This document shows, piece after piece, positions 21,948 to 33,162 of a DNA stretch of 64,000 nt. A program made the position numbers and the translations under genes. Source of the DNA: Prostheceraeus crozeri (Eukaryota > Platyhelminthes > Polycladida > Euryleptidae). Position 1 is the first letter of the stretch. Every line of letters begins with the position of its first letter. The stretch is taken from positions 102,501 through 166,500 of the forward strand of contig CAJQUW010008953.1 of assembly GCA_907163375.1 (NCBI GenBank), read 5' to 3'. Under the pieces are notes generated by a model. It had not been told where the DNA came from. It saw only the letters and a list, made by a program, of their open reading frames with translations, and made no database searches.

Positions 21948-22032
21948 GATTCTCTCTCCCTGCTTCGCGCTCTCTCATTGGACGACAGCCATTTATCAAT
22001 CACAATGCATCATTCTCATACAGAGAGAATAT

Positions 22033-22260
22033 ATGTATATAGAGAAGAGTGTCATGCATTTCACTATCATAGCCATGTCCCACACAAAGGAAACATTCAC
22101 ACCTCTTGCTAGCTCAACTCCTACGAAGAAGGAAGTTGAGAGAAAGTTTCAACAAAAAGAGGAAGAGGAAGAGAGACAAATGATTGAAGGCTGCAAGCAC
22201 CTCACTCTACAAACGGTTGAGAGTGAGCCTTTCATAAACGAGGCTGACTTTAAGGAGTGA
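22033..22260 (+). CDS. Small charged protein, unknown
   Basis: An intact frame. The better start is probably the internal ATG at 22075 (MSHTKETFTPLAS), giving 61 residues with a glutamate/lysine-rich coil (KKEVERKFQQKEEEEERQ). A TATA-like TATATAG lies just upstream of the first ATG. No family is recognised. It is divergent to the SIM-motif gene, with both promoters in the shared 130-bp gap. Confidence 0.35.
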   Translation: MYIEKSVMHFTIIAMSHTKETFTPLASSTPTKKEVERKFQQKEEEEERQMIEGCKHLTLQTVESEPFINEADFKE

Positions 22261-22376
22261 AAAGCCCTTTGATGAGACCAGAGAATGCCCCAAACGGTCT
22301 TTATGAGACCGCGGCCTTAACAGCCACCTAATCAAGAAAGAAAAGACATTGACTGCGCCACACGCAACATACAGAT

Positions 22377-24010
22377 TTAATGATTTGATGTTATCTGACG
22401 AAAATGAAGTGTTAAGACAGTACGACCACCAATGAATTGAATAGGATTACCACTATCATGATAGATACCAAATTTGCAATGGGATAATCGTGATACATTG
22501 ACTAAAATGTATACCTTGTTCAGGAACTCCCTGTGCATGGTCACACCAAAGTCGCCACTGTCAATAGGAATATATCTTAAAAGGGGAACCATTTGACCAC
22601 CAACTTGTGTTGAATGGATAAAGTTAGTGTAAATGTAAAAATGATTGATATTCATATCGAGCAAGGATGTTGAGCCACAGTACTTCTCGTCGTAGAATAT
22701 GTCACGTTTGAATCCTAAAATCTTTGTTAACTCTTTTGAAATGTGAATGACCGCTTTACCATGTACACTGATACAGAATGTATTTGCTTTAGGATCATAG
22801 TCAAAATGATATGAGTGCAGATTTGATACACCCTTGTTCAAGTATGTACAAACATCATAGCCATTGCTATAATGCTTTGGAGGTATCGGTAACTTTTCAT
22901 TTGGCTTCCATGTAAGACTGGGACGTAAAACATGGTCTGTGCGTTTGAAATAAAGGACCATTCGACAATCGGATTGCTGTTCAGATGTTATTTTCACATT
23001 CCCTTATTCATGGTATGACCATAAGACGTCTGTATTTAAAGAGAGCAAATCGCGAAATTTAGAATTGATGTGAACAAATCCAATGTGTGAACGCTCATAA
23101 TCATTTCGGAAATCAATCCTTGCTTTATTGTGTACTCGAGTGATGGGCACAGATAATCCATTTATTTCATTTACCTGTTTGATCAAGTCATCAACAGTAC
23201 CAGATTTAAAAAGCACAAAGCGCTCATGCATGCGATCAAGGGGAAGAAGGGTAATATTAAATTTTTTCCTGTGCCAATTTGGATATTTTTAATCAGCTTT
23301 GATACTTTCATGGACACTTCAGCTCTCAAAAGTAAGGCGCCACCTCCTCTTACTTCTGCAAATTTTGCGGTAGGTAGAAAGAAACGTGATTTAAGATTCA
23401 ATATCCTTTGCAGAGGTCCACTCACATAAAATCCATGGGAAATAGTAGTCGGTCTCATGTAGAGTGTAACTTTATGTAGATTTGGATCCATCTGCCAGAA
23501 CCATAGATCATTTGCCAAATCATTCATAACATTTAATAGGCGTTGAATTTTCATATAATAGTATGTTTGCTCTAAACGATGGCGGAATGATGGGTTTGTA
23601 GATTGTTTCCATTTCAGGGGTGAAGCATTTTTAGCAATGGGTATGTCTGTATCTGCAGTGATAATTAAAGTAGGGCCATTTACAATCTTATCAACAGCTC
23701 GCTTTCCCCGACGGGTGTTTACTGTAGGAATAGAATTCCACTCTGCTGCATGTTCATTCAAGTTGTAGGTGTGTACTTTATCATTTCGCTCTAGTTTTGG
23801 AAAGTACAAGTCTTGATTCGTTGCAGTGCCTAATGTAATCTCTTCATTTGCAATGGTTCTTATGTTATTCACATAGCTCAAATCTTGCAGGGCAACTTCC
23901 CAATCACAATTTAAGTCAATCGGCTGTGTCAAATCAGTCTCAAACTCGTCAGCTGTATTTTCATGTCATACAGGTTGAGCATTACTGGGAAACACTGCTG
24001 CAAACTCCAT
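22377..24010 (-). pseudogene. Polinton penton/minor-capsid-like protein, broken
   Basis: The minus-strand gene starts at the ATG 24010 (MEFAAVFPSN). TGA at 23966-23968 interrupts it at codon 15. The frame resumes with LNCDWEVALQDLSY, a hallmark of a conserved Polinton structural protein near its N-terminus. A frameshift lies near 23230 and a TAA at 23004-23006. The last 200 codons run intact to 22377. Total length is about 545 codons. I know the WEVAL-type protein as a conserved late Polinton gene, often treated as a minor capsid or penton candidate; the exact role is not settled by this sequence. It is the last gene of the minus-strand cluster. Confidence 0.65.
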
Positions 24011-24141
24011 GTTAAAGTATCAACATAAAGCGTCGTTTGCTTAGGCGTTATTTCGCATGACATAACGAACTGCTGCTTTCAATCTGTTCACAGTAGGCAC
24101 TTTCTGTCGTCCTAGGAATTTGGTTAAGAGTGATTGCCCTT

Positions 24142-24606
24142 TCACATAATGTACTCCCTTAGTATGCTTGTACCGCCTTCTTTCATATTGCGATAGTTGA
24201 TACAACCAAATATTACTTGATATCTTGGTCTTCTACGTTTAAAATCTGCTAGGTTATGAAATATTTCACGTTTCATTGATGAGCTCACACGACAGCTATT
24301 TTTTAATTCCATTGCAATGCGACGTACAGGATTAATCAAATCGATGCCGCCTACAGGCGATCGCTTAAAGCCATAATCTGTTAACACCATTTCCCACGCA
24401 TGACCCATTCGCTGACGTAAAATCTGAAGTTTGTAAGCATGATTTTGCCAAGGATTGGCTATGCCGGAAAGAATTACATCTTCAATTGGTCTTGTTGCAT
24501 GAATAGGTGATTTGATGAGACAAACTGCGTCATCTAATCCTCGTCCCGCTAATGTCACTATTGCAAATGATAATATGATGATGAATCTTAACATGACTTC
24601 GTCCAT
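24142..24606 (-). CDS. PD-(D/E)XK nuclease-like, restriction-enzyme type
   Basis: An intact 154-residue frame. Residues 80-97 (GGIDLINPVRRIAMELKN) give an Asp followed by E-x-K, the catalytic signature of the PD-(D/E)XK fold. The following SSSMKREIFHNLADFKRR and YQVIFGCIN resemble the segment after ELKN in some type II restriction endonucleases (the Eco47II/Sau96I kind, from memory). A hydrophobic N-terminal stretch (about residues 5-20) resembles a signal peptide or a hydrophobic core strand. It lies between the penton-like gene and a divergent small gene. Possible roles are processing of element DNA or degradation of competitor DNA; both are inference. It is intact while its neighbours are broken. 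Confidence 0.5.
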   Translation of the reverse strand: MDEVMLRFIIILSFAIVTLAGRGLDDAVCLIKSPIHATRPIEDVILSGIANPWQNHAYKLQILRQRMGHAWEMVLTDYGFKRSPVGGIDLINPVRRIAMELKNSCRVSSSMKREIFHNLADFKRRRPRYQVIFGCINYRNMKEGGTSILREYIM

Positions 24607-24655
24607 TTCTTAAAAATGGTTTGCTTAAACGAGAAGACTAAGCAAACGTTTTGCT

Positions 24656-25004
24656 ATGTCTAAAACTAACCATGATTGCCTAGCTCTCTTCTCAGTGTCA
24701 CGTTACATGGAAGGCTCGTCGCATTACCTTTTACGATACTCATCGACAAGTTAAAATAAGTTTATCCCCTTTTCAAATGGATAACCTCCACGATGCTTTA
24801 CATATCATGCATCATCCAATGTACTATATCCCTCTAGGTGGACGTCTATTCATTATTCGACGAGATTTCATTGCTCTTCATGATCAATATGGTGCTATAC
24901 ATTTTACATCCTGAAGTTGGAACAAGTATAGAGAACGTATACATCCTCGCATAATGACTTACCTTCAGCAAACCAACACTCATAAGCATGAATGTGACAA
25001 GTGA
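24656..25004 (+). pseudogene. Divergent small Polinton gene, broken
   Basis: Plus-strand reading starts at ATG 24656 (MSKTNHDCLALFS), shifts frame near 24705, and then runs as ITFYDTHRQVKISLSPFQ and HIMHHPMYYIPLGGRLFIIR. TGA at 24912-24914 interrupts it and the same frame continues to TGA 25002. The central region looks conserved and globular. I do not recognise the family. It is divergent from the nuclease gene, with 49 bp between starts, which suggests a bidirectional promoter. Confidence 0.4.
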
Positions 25005-25121
25005 ACAATGTCTTCTTGTCTCTACCTATTCATGTTTGATGACTAAATACAACATATTCAATCACATCATCTACTTTTCCATTGAAGTATAATAAAGAAA
25101 ACAAATTTTAATCGTACATAT

Positions 25122-25420
25122 TTATTGAAGGCTTTTATAAAAGTTACGAATGCGCTTTTCATTGGCAAGGGTATCATGTGAAAAATGTTTACAAATGTCA
25201 TGTAAAGAGTCATAATGTAGTCGTCGCATTACAAGGTAGAGGGCATAGGCTCCACATGTTGAAGACAAGGGATGTTGATAGGCCAAAGCATTGCGAATCC
25301 ATTTTCGTGAATGTCGGTTCATGAAGCGTGTGACATCATCACAGTTTGGTAAGGCCAATGAATCAAGGATTTCACCGCAATAATTTTTATCAATAAATAA
25401 AACTTTCCAGTGTTTTCCGA
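25122..25420 (-). pseudogene. Adenain-type protease, C-terminal part
   Basis: The C-terminal two thirds of a Polinton cysteine protease related to adenovirus adenain and Ulp1-like enzymes. Seen here are GKHWKVLFID with the catalytic His in HW, and SSTCGAYALYL with the catalytic Cys at its TCGAYAL. The intact frame runs to 25122. The 5' part lies 16.6 kb away (42017-42175) because the Penelope array inserted at GTAA between them. The enzyme would process capsid precursors. The gene is dead here from the insertion and from a TGA in the distant 5' part. Confidence 0.75.
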
Positions 25421-25424
25421 GTAA

Positions 25425-28400
25425 TTGAAGCTTGGACATTCCCATAACGACGTCTACATGTTTCATAATTTTAATAAACTTATAGTTAATAAGACTTAAG
25501 GTTTGTCCTTAAGAGGACAGGTGGTGCGTTCCCACCGGCAGACATTAAACGTTCAAGGCGCGTCAAACTTTTGACTATCCTAGGACTACATTTTAGAGCC
25601 AAACTTGACGAGATCGGTGTGGAGGACCTTCCCACTAGTCCATTTTTCACTCAGCGCTTCTAAAGCGGGGCTGGATCTTACCCCTAATGGTCCTCTGACT
25701 TGTGATCCTCGACAAATGCATGAATGCATGAAGGTCTTTAAGCACAAAGACTTGACGGATCTGATTGCGTGCCGGGCGGACCTACCCGGGGGTCCATAAC
25801 ATAGCGCTATACGGGCTGGACTTCACCCTTAAGTGTACGAGATCGTACAAGGCCGCTTAACAAGTGATCTCCTTGGTCAAAGTTTCAGGCTCGATTGATT
25901 AGGAACTTATATATAAATAGACACTTAGTAATCACCATGTCAACCCCATGGAGACCAGTAACCGACACAGTCCATTCATCACACTAGGGTAGTTAGCGAT
26001 AAAAAAAACGTTAAAACAAATAAAACAATAGCCAGTCGTCAGCAGGTACCCGCCTGGTTGCGTTTCGGCCCCTCTACCTGAACGCTCAAGCCCAGGCGGG
26101 CGGGGCCCCGCATAAACTTATATGCGGCTGGCATTCTAAAATCAATACAGTAATGATATGTGTAATAATAAGTAATACTGATAGTAATAGTAAAAACAAA
26201 AACAAAACAACCGCAAAAGACGGATACATCCAAAACAAACTAAAATATATGTGTGAAATACTGAAATGGTATAACCAATGAAGAAAATGTTAAGAAAACA
26301 GTGTTAATTATATTGTTTAAAATGCGCACTGCGATGTCAGCTGCCTGGCTGAGAAATATCCAAACTTGACTAGAAAATTGTTAGGACCGGTTAGGATTTT
26401 CTCAGTACATGCCTTCATTTTAGACTTATAATATCCTCTGCTGCTTATCACAAAAAGTGTCATATTAATTCGTTTAATTAGATCCTCAAGATGTGAGCAG
26501 ATGCGACAATAACGTAAATCCTGGCCGGCAAATACATTAATTCCCATGTTATAAGGTATTGCACTGTCTGGAAATGTCAACAGAACAACAGGGAAATCAA
26601 AATTTTCCACTTTATGATATATTGAGGTTCGAAGACCGTCACTACTAGATTGGAGTCTCACATCGAGGTAAACGATGGCTTTGTCATTGACTCCGTTTCT
26701 ATCTGCAAGAAGCTCCATTGGGTAAATTTTCGGAATTAAGGTATTGAAATGCTTGTAATTTATTACGCATATATCGTCTATATATCTCGAAGTGTTTGAC
26801 AATAATTAGCCAGTCCAAACTTTTTATTTTTAACCAATTGTTTCATAAAAGCAAATTCGCAATTTAACAGAAACAAGTCGGCAAGTAAAGGACTGCAATT
26901 CCCTCCCATTGGTACTCCTCGAATTTGTCTGAACACGTAACCGGAAAAAGAAATGTAGACTTCAGACACTATAAAATCAATAGCCTTCTTAAAAGAGTCC
27001 ACGTCATAACAAGAATACCCCTTATATTTGATTTTGGAGAAAAACGACTTCTCATATCCTACACACAAGTATCTACGATTAGTGGAATTGAATGTGAGAT
27101 CAAGGATGGAAAAAATATTATTCTTGATAGCACCTTGATCTAAGTTTGTATAAAGAGTAGAGAAGTCAAAAACTTGCATAGAGTGGACGTTCACGTTAGA
27201 AATATTCCTCAAAAAATCTTGAGTCGAGGCTACACTCCAAAAATAAGAATAACCAGTATTACTCCTGATTGACTCACAGTATCTATGAAAATTTTCTCTT
27301 ATCACTTTCAGACCTTTGTTGATATTCACCGATAACTTTTTAGTTGTACAATTTCTGGCTCCGGCAATGAATCTAAACTTATGAGGATTTTTATGCAATT
27401 TTGGAATCCAGAAAAGTTTTGGTAGTTTAAGGTCCTTGTCACTAACATTAATATTAAAGTTTGATTTCATATCTTTAACGTGTTTAGTAAGGACTTCCTT
27501 ATCAGAAATAAGCTCAGGTTTATAAGTTGCATTGCCTACTGCAGTGGAAGAATCTATGTCAAAACCAAGCTCATCCATCAGGATTTTGAGATAGAACTTT
27601 TTACATATGAAACTAAAGTTGTTGGATGCTTTATCGACAGGAACGACTATCAAGTTTTTATGGAGATCTTGCAACTCCTTATCAACACAAACGCTGCTGC
27701 CATTATCTTTCCCACCCAACTTCTTACAACGAAAGATGCGGTGCTTTACTAACATCATGACCCTGTTTTTCCAAATAGAGAAGTCATCAACTTTTAAGTG
27801 AAGGCGACTGGACACACGAGATATATGATTATCTATGGAATCGCTGATCTCTTTTTGAATGGATTTCCATGATATTGACCTAGACAATCTGTGTTTAGTG
27901 CCATACGCGAATATAGCTCTGAGACCTGGATCATTTATTATATCTAAATTACCGGTAAAAACATGCCCATAAGGCTCATAAACAAAACTGGTCATCGAGT
28001 CGCAGCTGCAATCGCTCTGTAAAATGCCAACAACTTCTTGAATTGTCAGGCTATTAAGAAACTTATTATAATTGAAGAATTTCAAACAAATAGGGTTATT
28101 AAGCTTATGGTACACTTTGGGAGGATATAGATGTTTCGCTTTTTCTGGAACTAAAGCACAGAAACTTTTATCATTAAATACAGAAGGTAAATGAAGTTTG
28201 TCAACTAAATGAGACTTGAAAGGAATCACTATATGCGTTTTGTCCTCGGTAAAGCTATCCCTCTTGTTTCTATATAATTTACTATGAACATATGTTGTCA
28301 AAACGAAAGATAGGTCATTCGACTGATCAAGAAGCCTACAATACATAATTTTAAGCATGCTATCACTAATCGATTTCAAGCAATTATAGAAATGTCTTAT

Positions 28401-29294
28401 TTTGTTGCTCTTCATCAACTCTTGAAGTTCCTTGAGAATATCCTCACAACTATTAGATGGAGGATATTTCTTTCTACCCGACTTCCTAAGGCCATGGCTT
28501 CTCTTACGTCTGCTAATAGGAGAACTAAAAAATGAAAATGAATTTGCAGTGTTCTGAGCGGCGCAACCTCCGCCTAACACTCTGTCATTCAAACCCAAAG
28601 GATGCAAGGTGTTCAGCGTTCTTATATGAAAATCTTCCTTACTCTTAAGCTCGAAGGCAATTTCTGTATCAGATTTATTACGAACATCGACGAAGTCAAT
28701 AATTTGTATACTTACATCATCCCAACTGTGATTAGAACTATTAAAATGATTACTTAAATACGTATTGAGATGATTCTTTTGAACAGACTGCCGCTGCCCA
28801 TTAAGTCTACAATGTAATGGCTGTTTTGTCTGTCCAACATACTGGACCCCACATGATTGACATGTGATCAAATATATTACATGCCTACTCTTACACGAGA
28901 AACTACTAGGATAATTTAAAACGAACCGTCTGCCGGTACTAAAACTCTTAAAAGTAGTATTAGTGTCAAGAGATTTACAACATAGGCATCTTTTGCTGCC
29001 GCAGACATCAACACTACTGACGCATGTAGAGGGCGCTATCCACTCCTTCGCATTAACGTCATACACTTTAGCTTGCATTATATCCATATTTCAAATGCCA
29101 GGACCCCATACTAAGCAAGGAATCCTTTCAGAGGTTGGACTTTAGATCCTTGCTATCTAATTGGTACTTAGACCTTACACAACTACCGATGTCATTAATA
29201 AACCGCTATAAGAATGTGAGGCTTTCGCCTGCCAGCAGAGGTCCAGTAGCGGGGTCATAAACCACCAGCATCTGCAGACTTACTGTGTTAGCAA
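25425..29294 (-). mobile_element. Naiad unit 1 (full length)
   Basis: This is the best-preserved unit and the 3'-most of the array. It holds a 3' non-coding region (25425-26316), the coding region (26317-29087) and a 5' leader. A short hairpin-prone segment at 25505-25540 (TCCTTAAGAGGACA, then GGTGGTGCGTTCCCACC) is repeated in every copy. Confidence 0.85.
26317..29087 (-). pseudogene. Penelope protein: GIY-YIG endonuclease plus RT (copy 1)
   Basis: A 769-codon frame from 29087 plus 161 codons in a second frame down to 26317. Residues 29-37 (CGSKRCLCC) look like a zinc motif. Residues 70-165 form the GIY-YIG domain: VIYLITC then VQYVGQT, with an Arg at about 94 and a Glu near 146. The RT core follows with VPVDKA (about 483), PKLHKNP (about 562), FDFSTLYTNL (motif A, about 640) and RGVPMGGNCSPLLADLF (motif B, 723). 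Motif C, SRYIDDICV, is only in the second frame, so a one-base shift between motifs B and C breaks the enzyme. The same lesion is in the other copies. The protein would nick target DNA and reverse transcribe the element RNA from it. Confidence 0.8.
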
Positions 29295-32200
29295 TTGAAG
29301 CTGGGACATTCCCATAATGACGTCTACATGTTTCATAATTTTAATAAACTTATAGTTAATAAGACTTAAGGTTTGTCCTTAAGAGGACAGGTGGTGCGTT
29401 CCCACCGGCAGACATTAAACGTTCAAGGCGCGTCAAACTTTTGACTATCCTAGGACTACATTTTAGAGCCAAACTTGACGAGATCGGTGTGGAGGACCTT
29501 CCCACTAGTCCATTTTTCACTCAGCGCTTCTAAAGCGGGGCTGGATCTTACCCCTAATGGTCCTCTGACTTGTGATCCTCGACAAATGCATGAATGCATG
29601 AAGGTCTTTAAGCACAAAGACTTGACGGATCTGATTGCGTGCCGGGCGGACCTACCCGGGGGTCCATAACATAGCGCTATACGGGCTGGACTTCACCCTT
29701 AAGTGTACGAGATCGTACAAGGCCGCTTAACAAGTGATCTCCTTGGTCAAAGTTTCAGGCTCGATTGATTAGGAACTTATATATAAATCGACACTTAGTA
29801 ATCACCATGTCAACCCCATGGAGACCAGTAACCGACACAGTCCATTCATCACACTAGGGTAGTTAGCGATAAAAAAACGTTAAAACAAATAAAACAATAG
29901 CCAGTCGTCAGCAGGTACCCGCCTGGTTGCGTTTCGGCCCCTCTACCTGAACGCTCAAGCCCAGGCGGGCGGGGCCCCGCATAAACTTATATGCGGCTGG
30001 CATTCTAAAATCAATACAGTAATGATATGTGTAATAATAAGTAATACTGATAGTAATAGTAAAAACAAAAACAAAACAACCGCAAAAGACGGATACATCC
30101 AAAACAAACTAAAATATATGTGTGAAATACTGAAATGGTATAACCAATGAAGAAAATGTTAAGAAAACAGTGTTAATTATATTGTTTAAAATGCGCACTG
30201 CGATGTCAGCTGCCTGGCTGAGAAATATCCAAACTTGACTAGAAAATTGTTAGGACCGGTTAGGATTTTCTCAGTACATGCCTTCATTTTAGACTTATAA
30301 TATCCTCTGCTGCTTATCACAAAAAGTGTCATATTAATTCGTTTAATTAGATCCTCAAGATGTGAGCAGATGCGACAATAACGTAAATCCTGGCCGGCAA
30401 ATACATTAATTCCCATGTTATAAGGTATTGCACTGTCTGGAAATGTCAACAGAACAACAGGGAAATCAAAATTTTCCACTTTATGATATATTGAGGTTCG
30501 AAGACCGTCACTACTAGATTGGAGTCTCACATCGAGGTAAACGATGGCTTTGTCATTGACTCCGTTTCTATCTGCAAGAAGCTCCATTGGGTAAATTTTC
30601 GGAATTAAGGTATTGAAATGCTTGTAATTTATTACGCATATATCGTCTATATATCTCGAAGTGTTTGACAATAATTAGCCAGTCCAAACTTTTTATTTTT
30701 TAACTAATTGTTTCATAAAAGCAAATTCGCAATTTAACAGAAACAAGTCGGCAAGTAAAGGACTGCAATTCCCTCCCATTGGTACTCCTCGAATTTGTCT
30801 GAACACGTAACCGGAAAAAGAAATGTAGACTTCAGACACTATAAAATCAATAGCCTTCTTAAAAGAGTCCACGTCATAACAAGAATACCCCTTATATTTG
30901 ATTTTGGAGAAAAACGACTTCTCATATCCTACACACAAGTATCTACGATTAGTGGAATTGAATGTGAGATCAAGGATGGAAAAAATATTATTCTTGATAG
31001 CACCTTGACCTAAGTTTGTATAAAGAGTAGAGAAGTCAAAAACTTGCATAGAGTGGACGTTCACGTTAGAAATATTCCTCAAAAAATCTTGAGTCGAGGC
31101 TACACTCCAAAAATAAGAATAACCAGTATTACTCCTGATTGACTCACAGTATCTATGAAAATTTTCTCTTATCACTTTCAGACCTTTGTTGATATTCACC
31201 GATAACTTTTTAGTTGTACAATTTCTGGCTCCGGCAATGAATCTAAACTTATGAGGATTTTTATGCAATTTTGGAATCCAGAAAAGTTTTGGTAGTTTAA
31301 GGTCCTTGTCACTAACATTAATATTAAAGTTTGATTTCATATCTTTAACGTGTTTAGTAAGGACTTCCTTATCAGAAATAAGCTCAGGTTTATAAGTTGC
31401 ATTGCCTACTGCAGTGGAAGAATCTATGTCAAAACCAAGCTCATCCATCAGGATTTTGAGATAGAACTTTTTACATATGAAACTAAAGTTGTTGGATGCT
31501 TTATCGACAGGAACGACTATCAAGTTTTTATGGAGATCTTGCAACTCCTTATCAACACAAACGCTGCTGCCATTATCTTTCCCACCCAACTTCTTACAAC
31601 GAAAGATGCGGTGCTTTACTAACATCATGACCCTGTTTTTCCAATAGAGAAGTCATCAACTTTTAAGTGAAGGCGACTGACACACGAGATATATGATTAT
31701 CTATGGAATCGCTGATCTCTTTTTGAATGGATTTCCATGATATTGACCTAGACAATCTGTGTTTAGTGCCATACGCGAATATAGCTCTGAGACCTGGATC
31801 ATTTATTATATCTAAATTACCGGTAAAAACATGCCCATAAGGCTCATAAACAAAACTGGTCATCGAGTCGCAGCTGCAATCGCTCTGTAAAATGCCAACA
31901 ACTTCTTGAATTGTCAGGCTATTAAGAAACTTATTATAATTGAAGAATTTCAAACAAATAGGGTTATTAAGCTTATGGTACACTTTGGGAGGATATAGAT
32001 GTTTCGCTTTTTCTGGAACTAAAGCACAGGAACTTTTATCATTAAATACAGAAGGTAAATGAAGTTTGTCAACTAAATGAGACTTGAAAGGAATCACTAT
32101 ATGCGTTTTGTCCTCGGTAAAGCTATCCCTCTTGTTTCTATATATATTTACTATGAACATATGTTGTCAAAACGAAAGATAGGTCATTCGACTGATCAAG

Positions 32201-33162
32201 AAGCCTACAATACATAATTTTAAGCATGCTATCACTAATCGATTTCAAGCAATTATAGAAATGTCTTATTTTGTTGCTCTTCATCAACTCTTGAAGTTCC
32301 TTGAGAATATCCTCACAACTATTAGATGGAGGATATTTCTTTCTACCCGACTTCCTAAGGCCAATGGCTTCTCTTACGTCTGCTAATAGGAGAACTAAAA
32401 AATGAAAATGAATTTGCAGTGTTCTGAGAGGCGCAACCTCCGCCTAACACTCTGTCATTCAAACCCAAAGGATGCAAGGTGTTCAGCGTTCTTATATGAA
32501 AATCTTCCTTACTCTTAAGCTCGAAGGCAATTTCTGTATCAGATTTATTACGAACATCGACGAAGTCAATAATTTGTATACTTACATCATCCCAACTGTG
32601 ATTAGAACTATTAAAATGATTACTTAAATACGTATTGAGATGATTCTTTTGAACAGACTGCCGCTGCCCATTAAGTCTACAATGTAATGGCTGTTTTGTC
32701 TGTCCAACATACTGGACCCCACATGATTGACATGTGATCAAATATATTACATGCCTACTCTTACACGAGAAACTACTAGGATAATTAAAACGAACCGTCT
32801 GCCGGTACTAAAACTCTTAAAAGTAGTATTAGTGTCAAGAGATTTACAACATAGGTATCTTATGCTGCCTCAGACATCAACACAACTGACGCATGTAGAG
32901 GGCGCTATCCACTCCTTCGCATTAACGTCATACACTTAGCTTGCATTATATCCATATTTCAAATGCCAGGACCCCATACTAAGCAAGGAATCCTTTCAGA
33001 GGTTGGACTTTAGATCCTTGCTATCTAATTGGTACTTAGACCTTACACAACTACCGATGTCATTAATAAACCGCTATAAGAATGTGAGGCTTTCGCCTGC
33101 CAGCAGAGGTCCAGTAGCGGGGTCATAAACCACCAGCATCTGCAGACTTACTGTGTTAGCAA
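29295..33162 (-). mobile_element. Naiad unit 2 (full length)
   Basis: Nearly identical to unit 1 over its whole 3,868 bp, with a handful of single-base differences. It starts with the same TTGAAGCTGGGACATTCCC as the other units. Confidence 0.85.
30186..32955 (-). pseudogene. Penelope protein, copy 2
   Basis: Same protein as copy 1 but with extra frame disruptions. A single-base insertion in the A-run after motif B ends the frame at 30693. One-base losses near 31645 and 31678 break the RT N-terminal part. Small indels occur near 32145 and 32362. The GIY-YIG domain (32741 region) and motifs A and B are intact. The YIDD part is a separate frame at 30186-30671, exactly as in copy 1. Confidence 0.75.

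Noticed and set aside
26030-26085. Possible hammerhead in the Penelope non-coding region: CTGACGA and CGAAACGC on the minus strand, 20 bp apart, in every unit.
   Set aside because: The two cores are in the order GAAAC then CTGACGA, the first stem II pair would be C-C, and there is no room for stem I between them. No cis or adjacent-copy fold satisfies the core. A covariance-model search could still revisit it.
26778-26802. Programmed -1 frameshift to join motif B and YIDD.
   Set aside because: No X-XXY-YYZ slippery site is present in the overlap. A copied defect is simpler, though not excluded.
27480-27752. Plus-strand 90-codon frame repeated in all Penelope units.
   Set aside because: It is exactly antisense to the RT and is repeated only because the units are.
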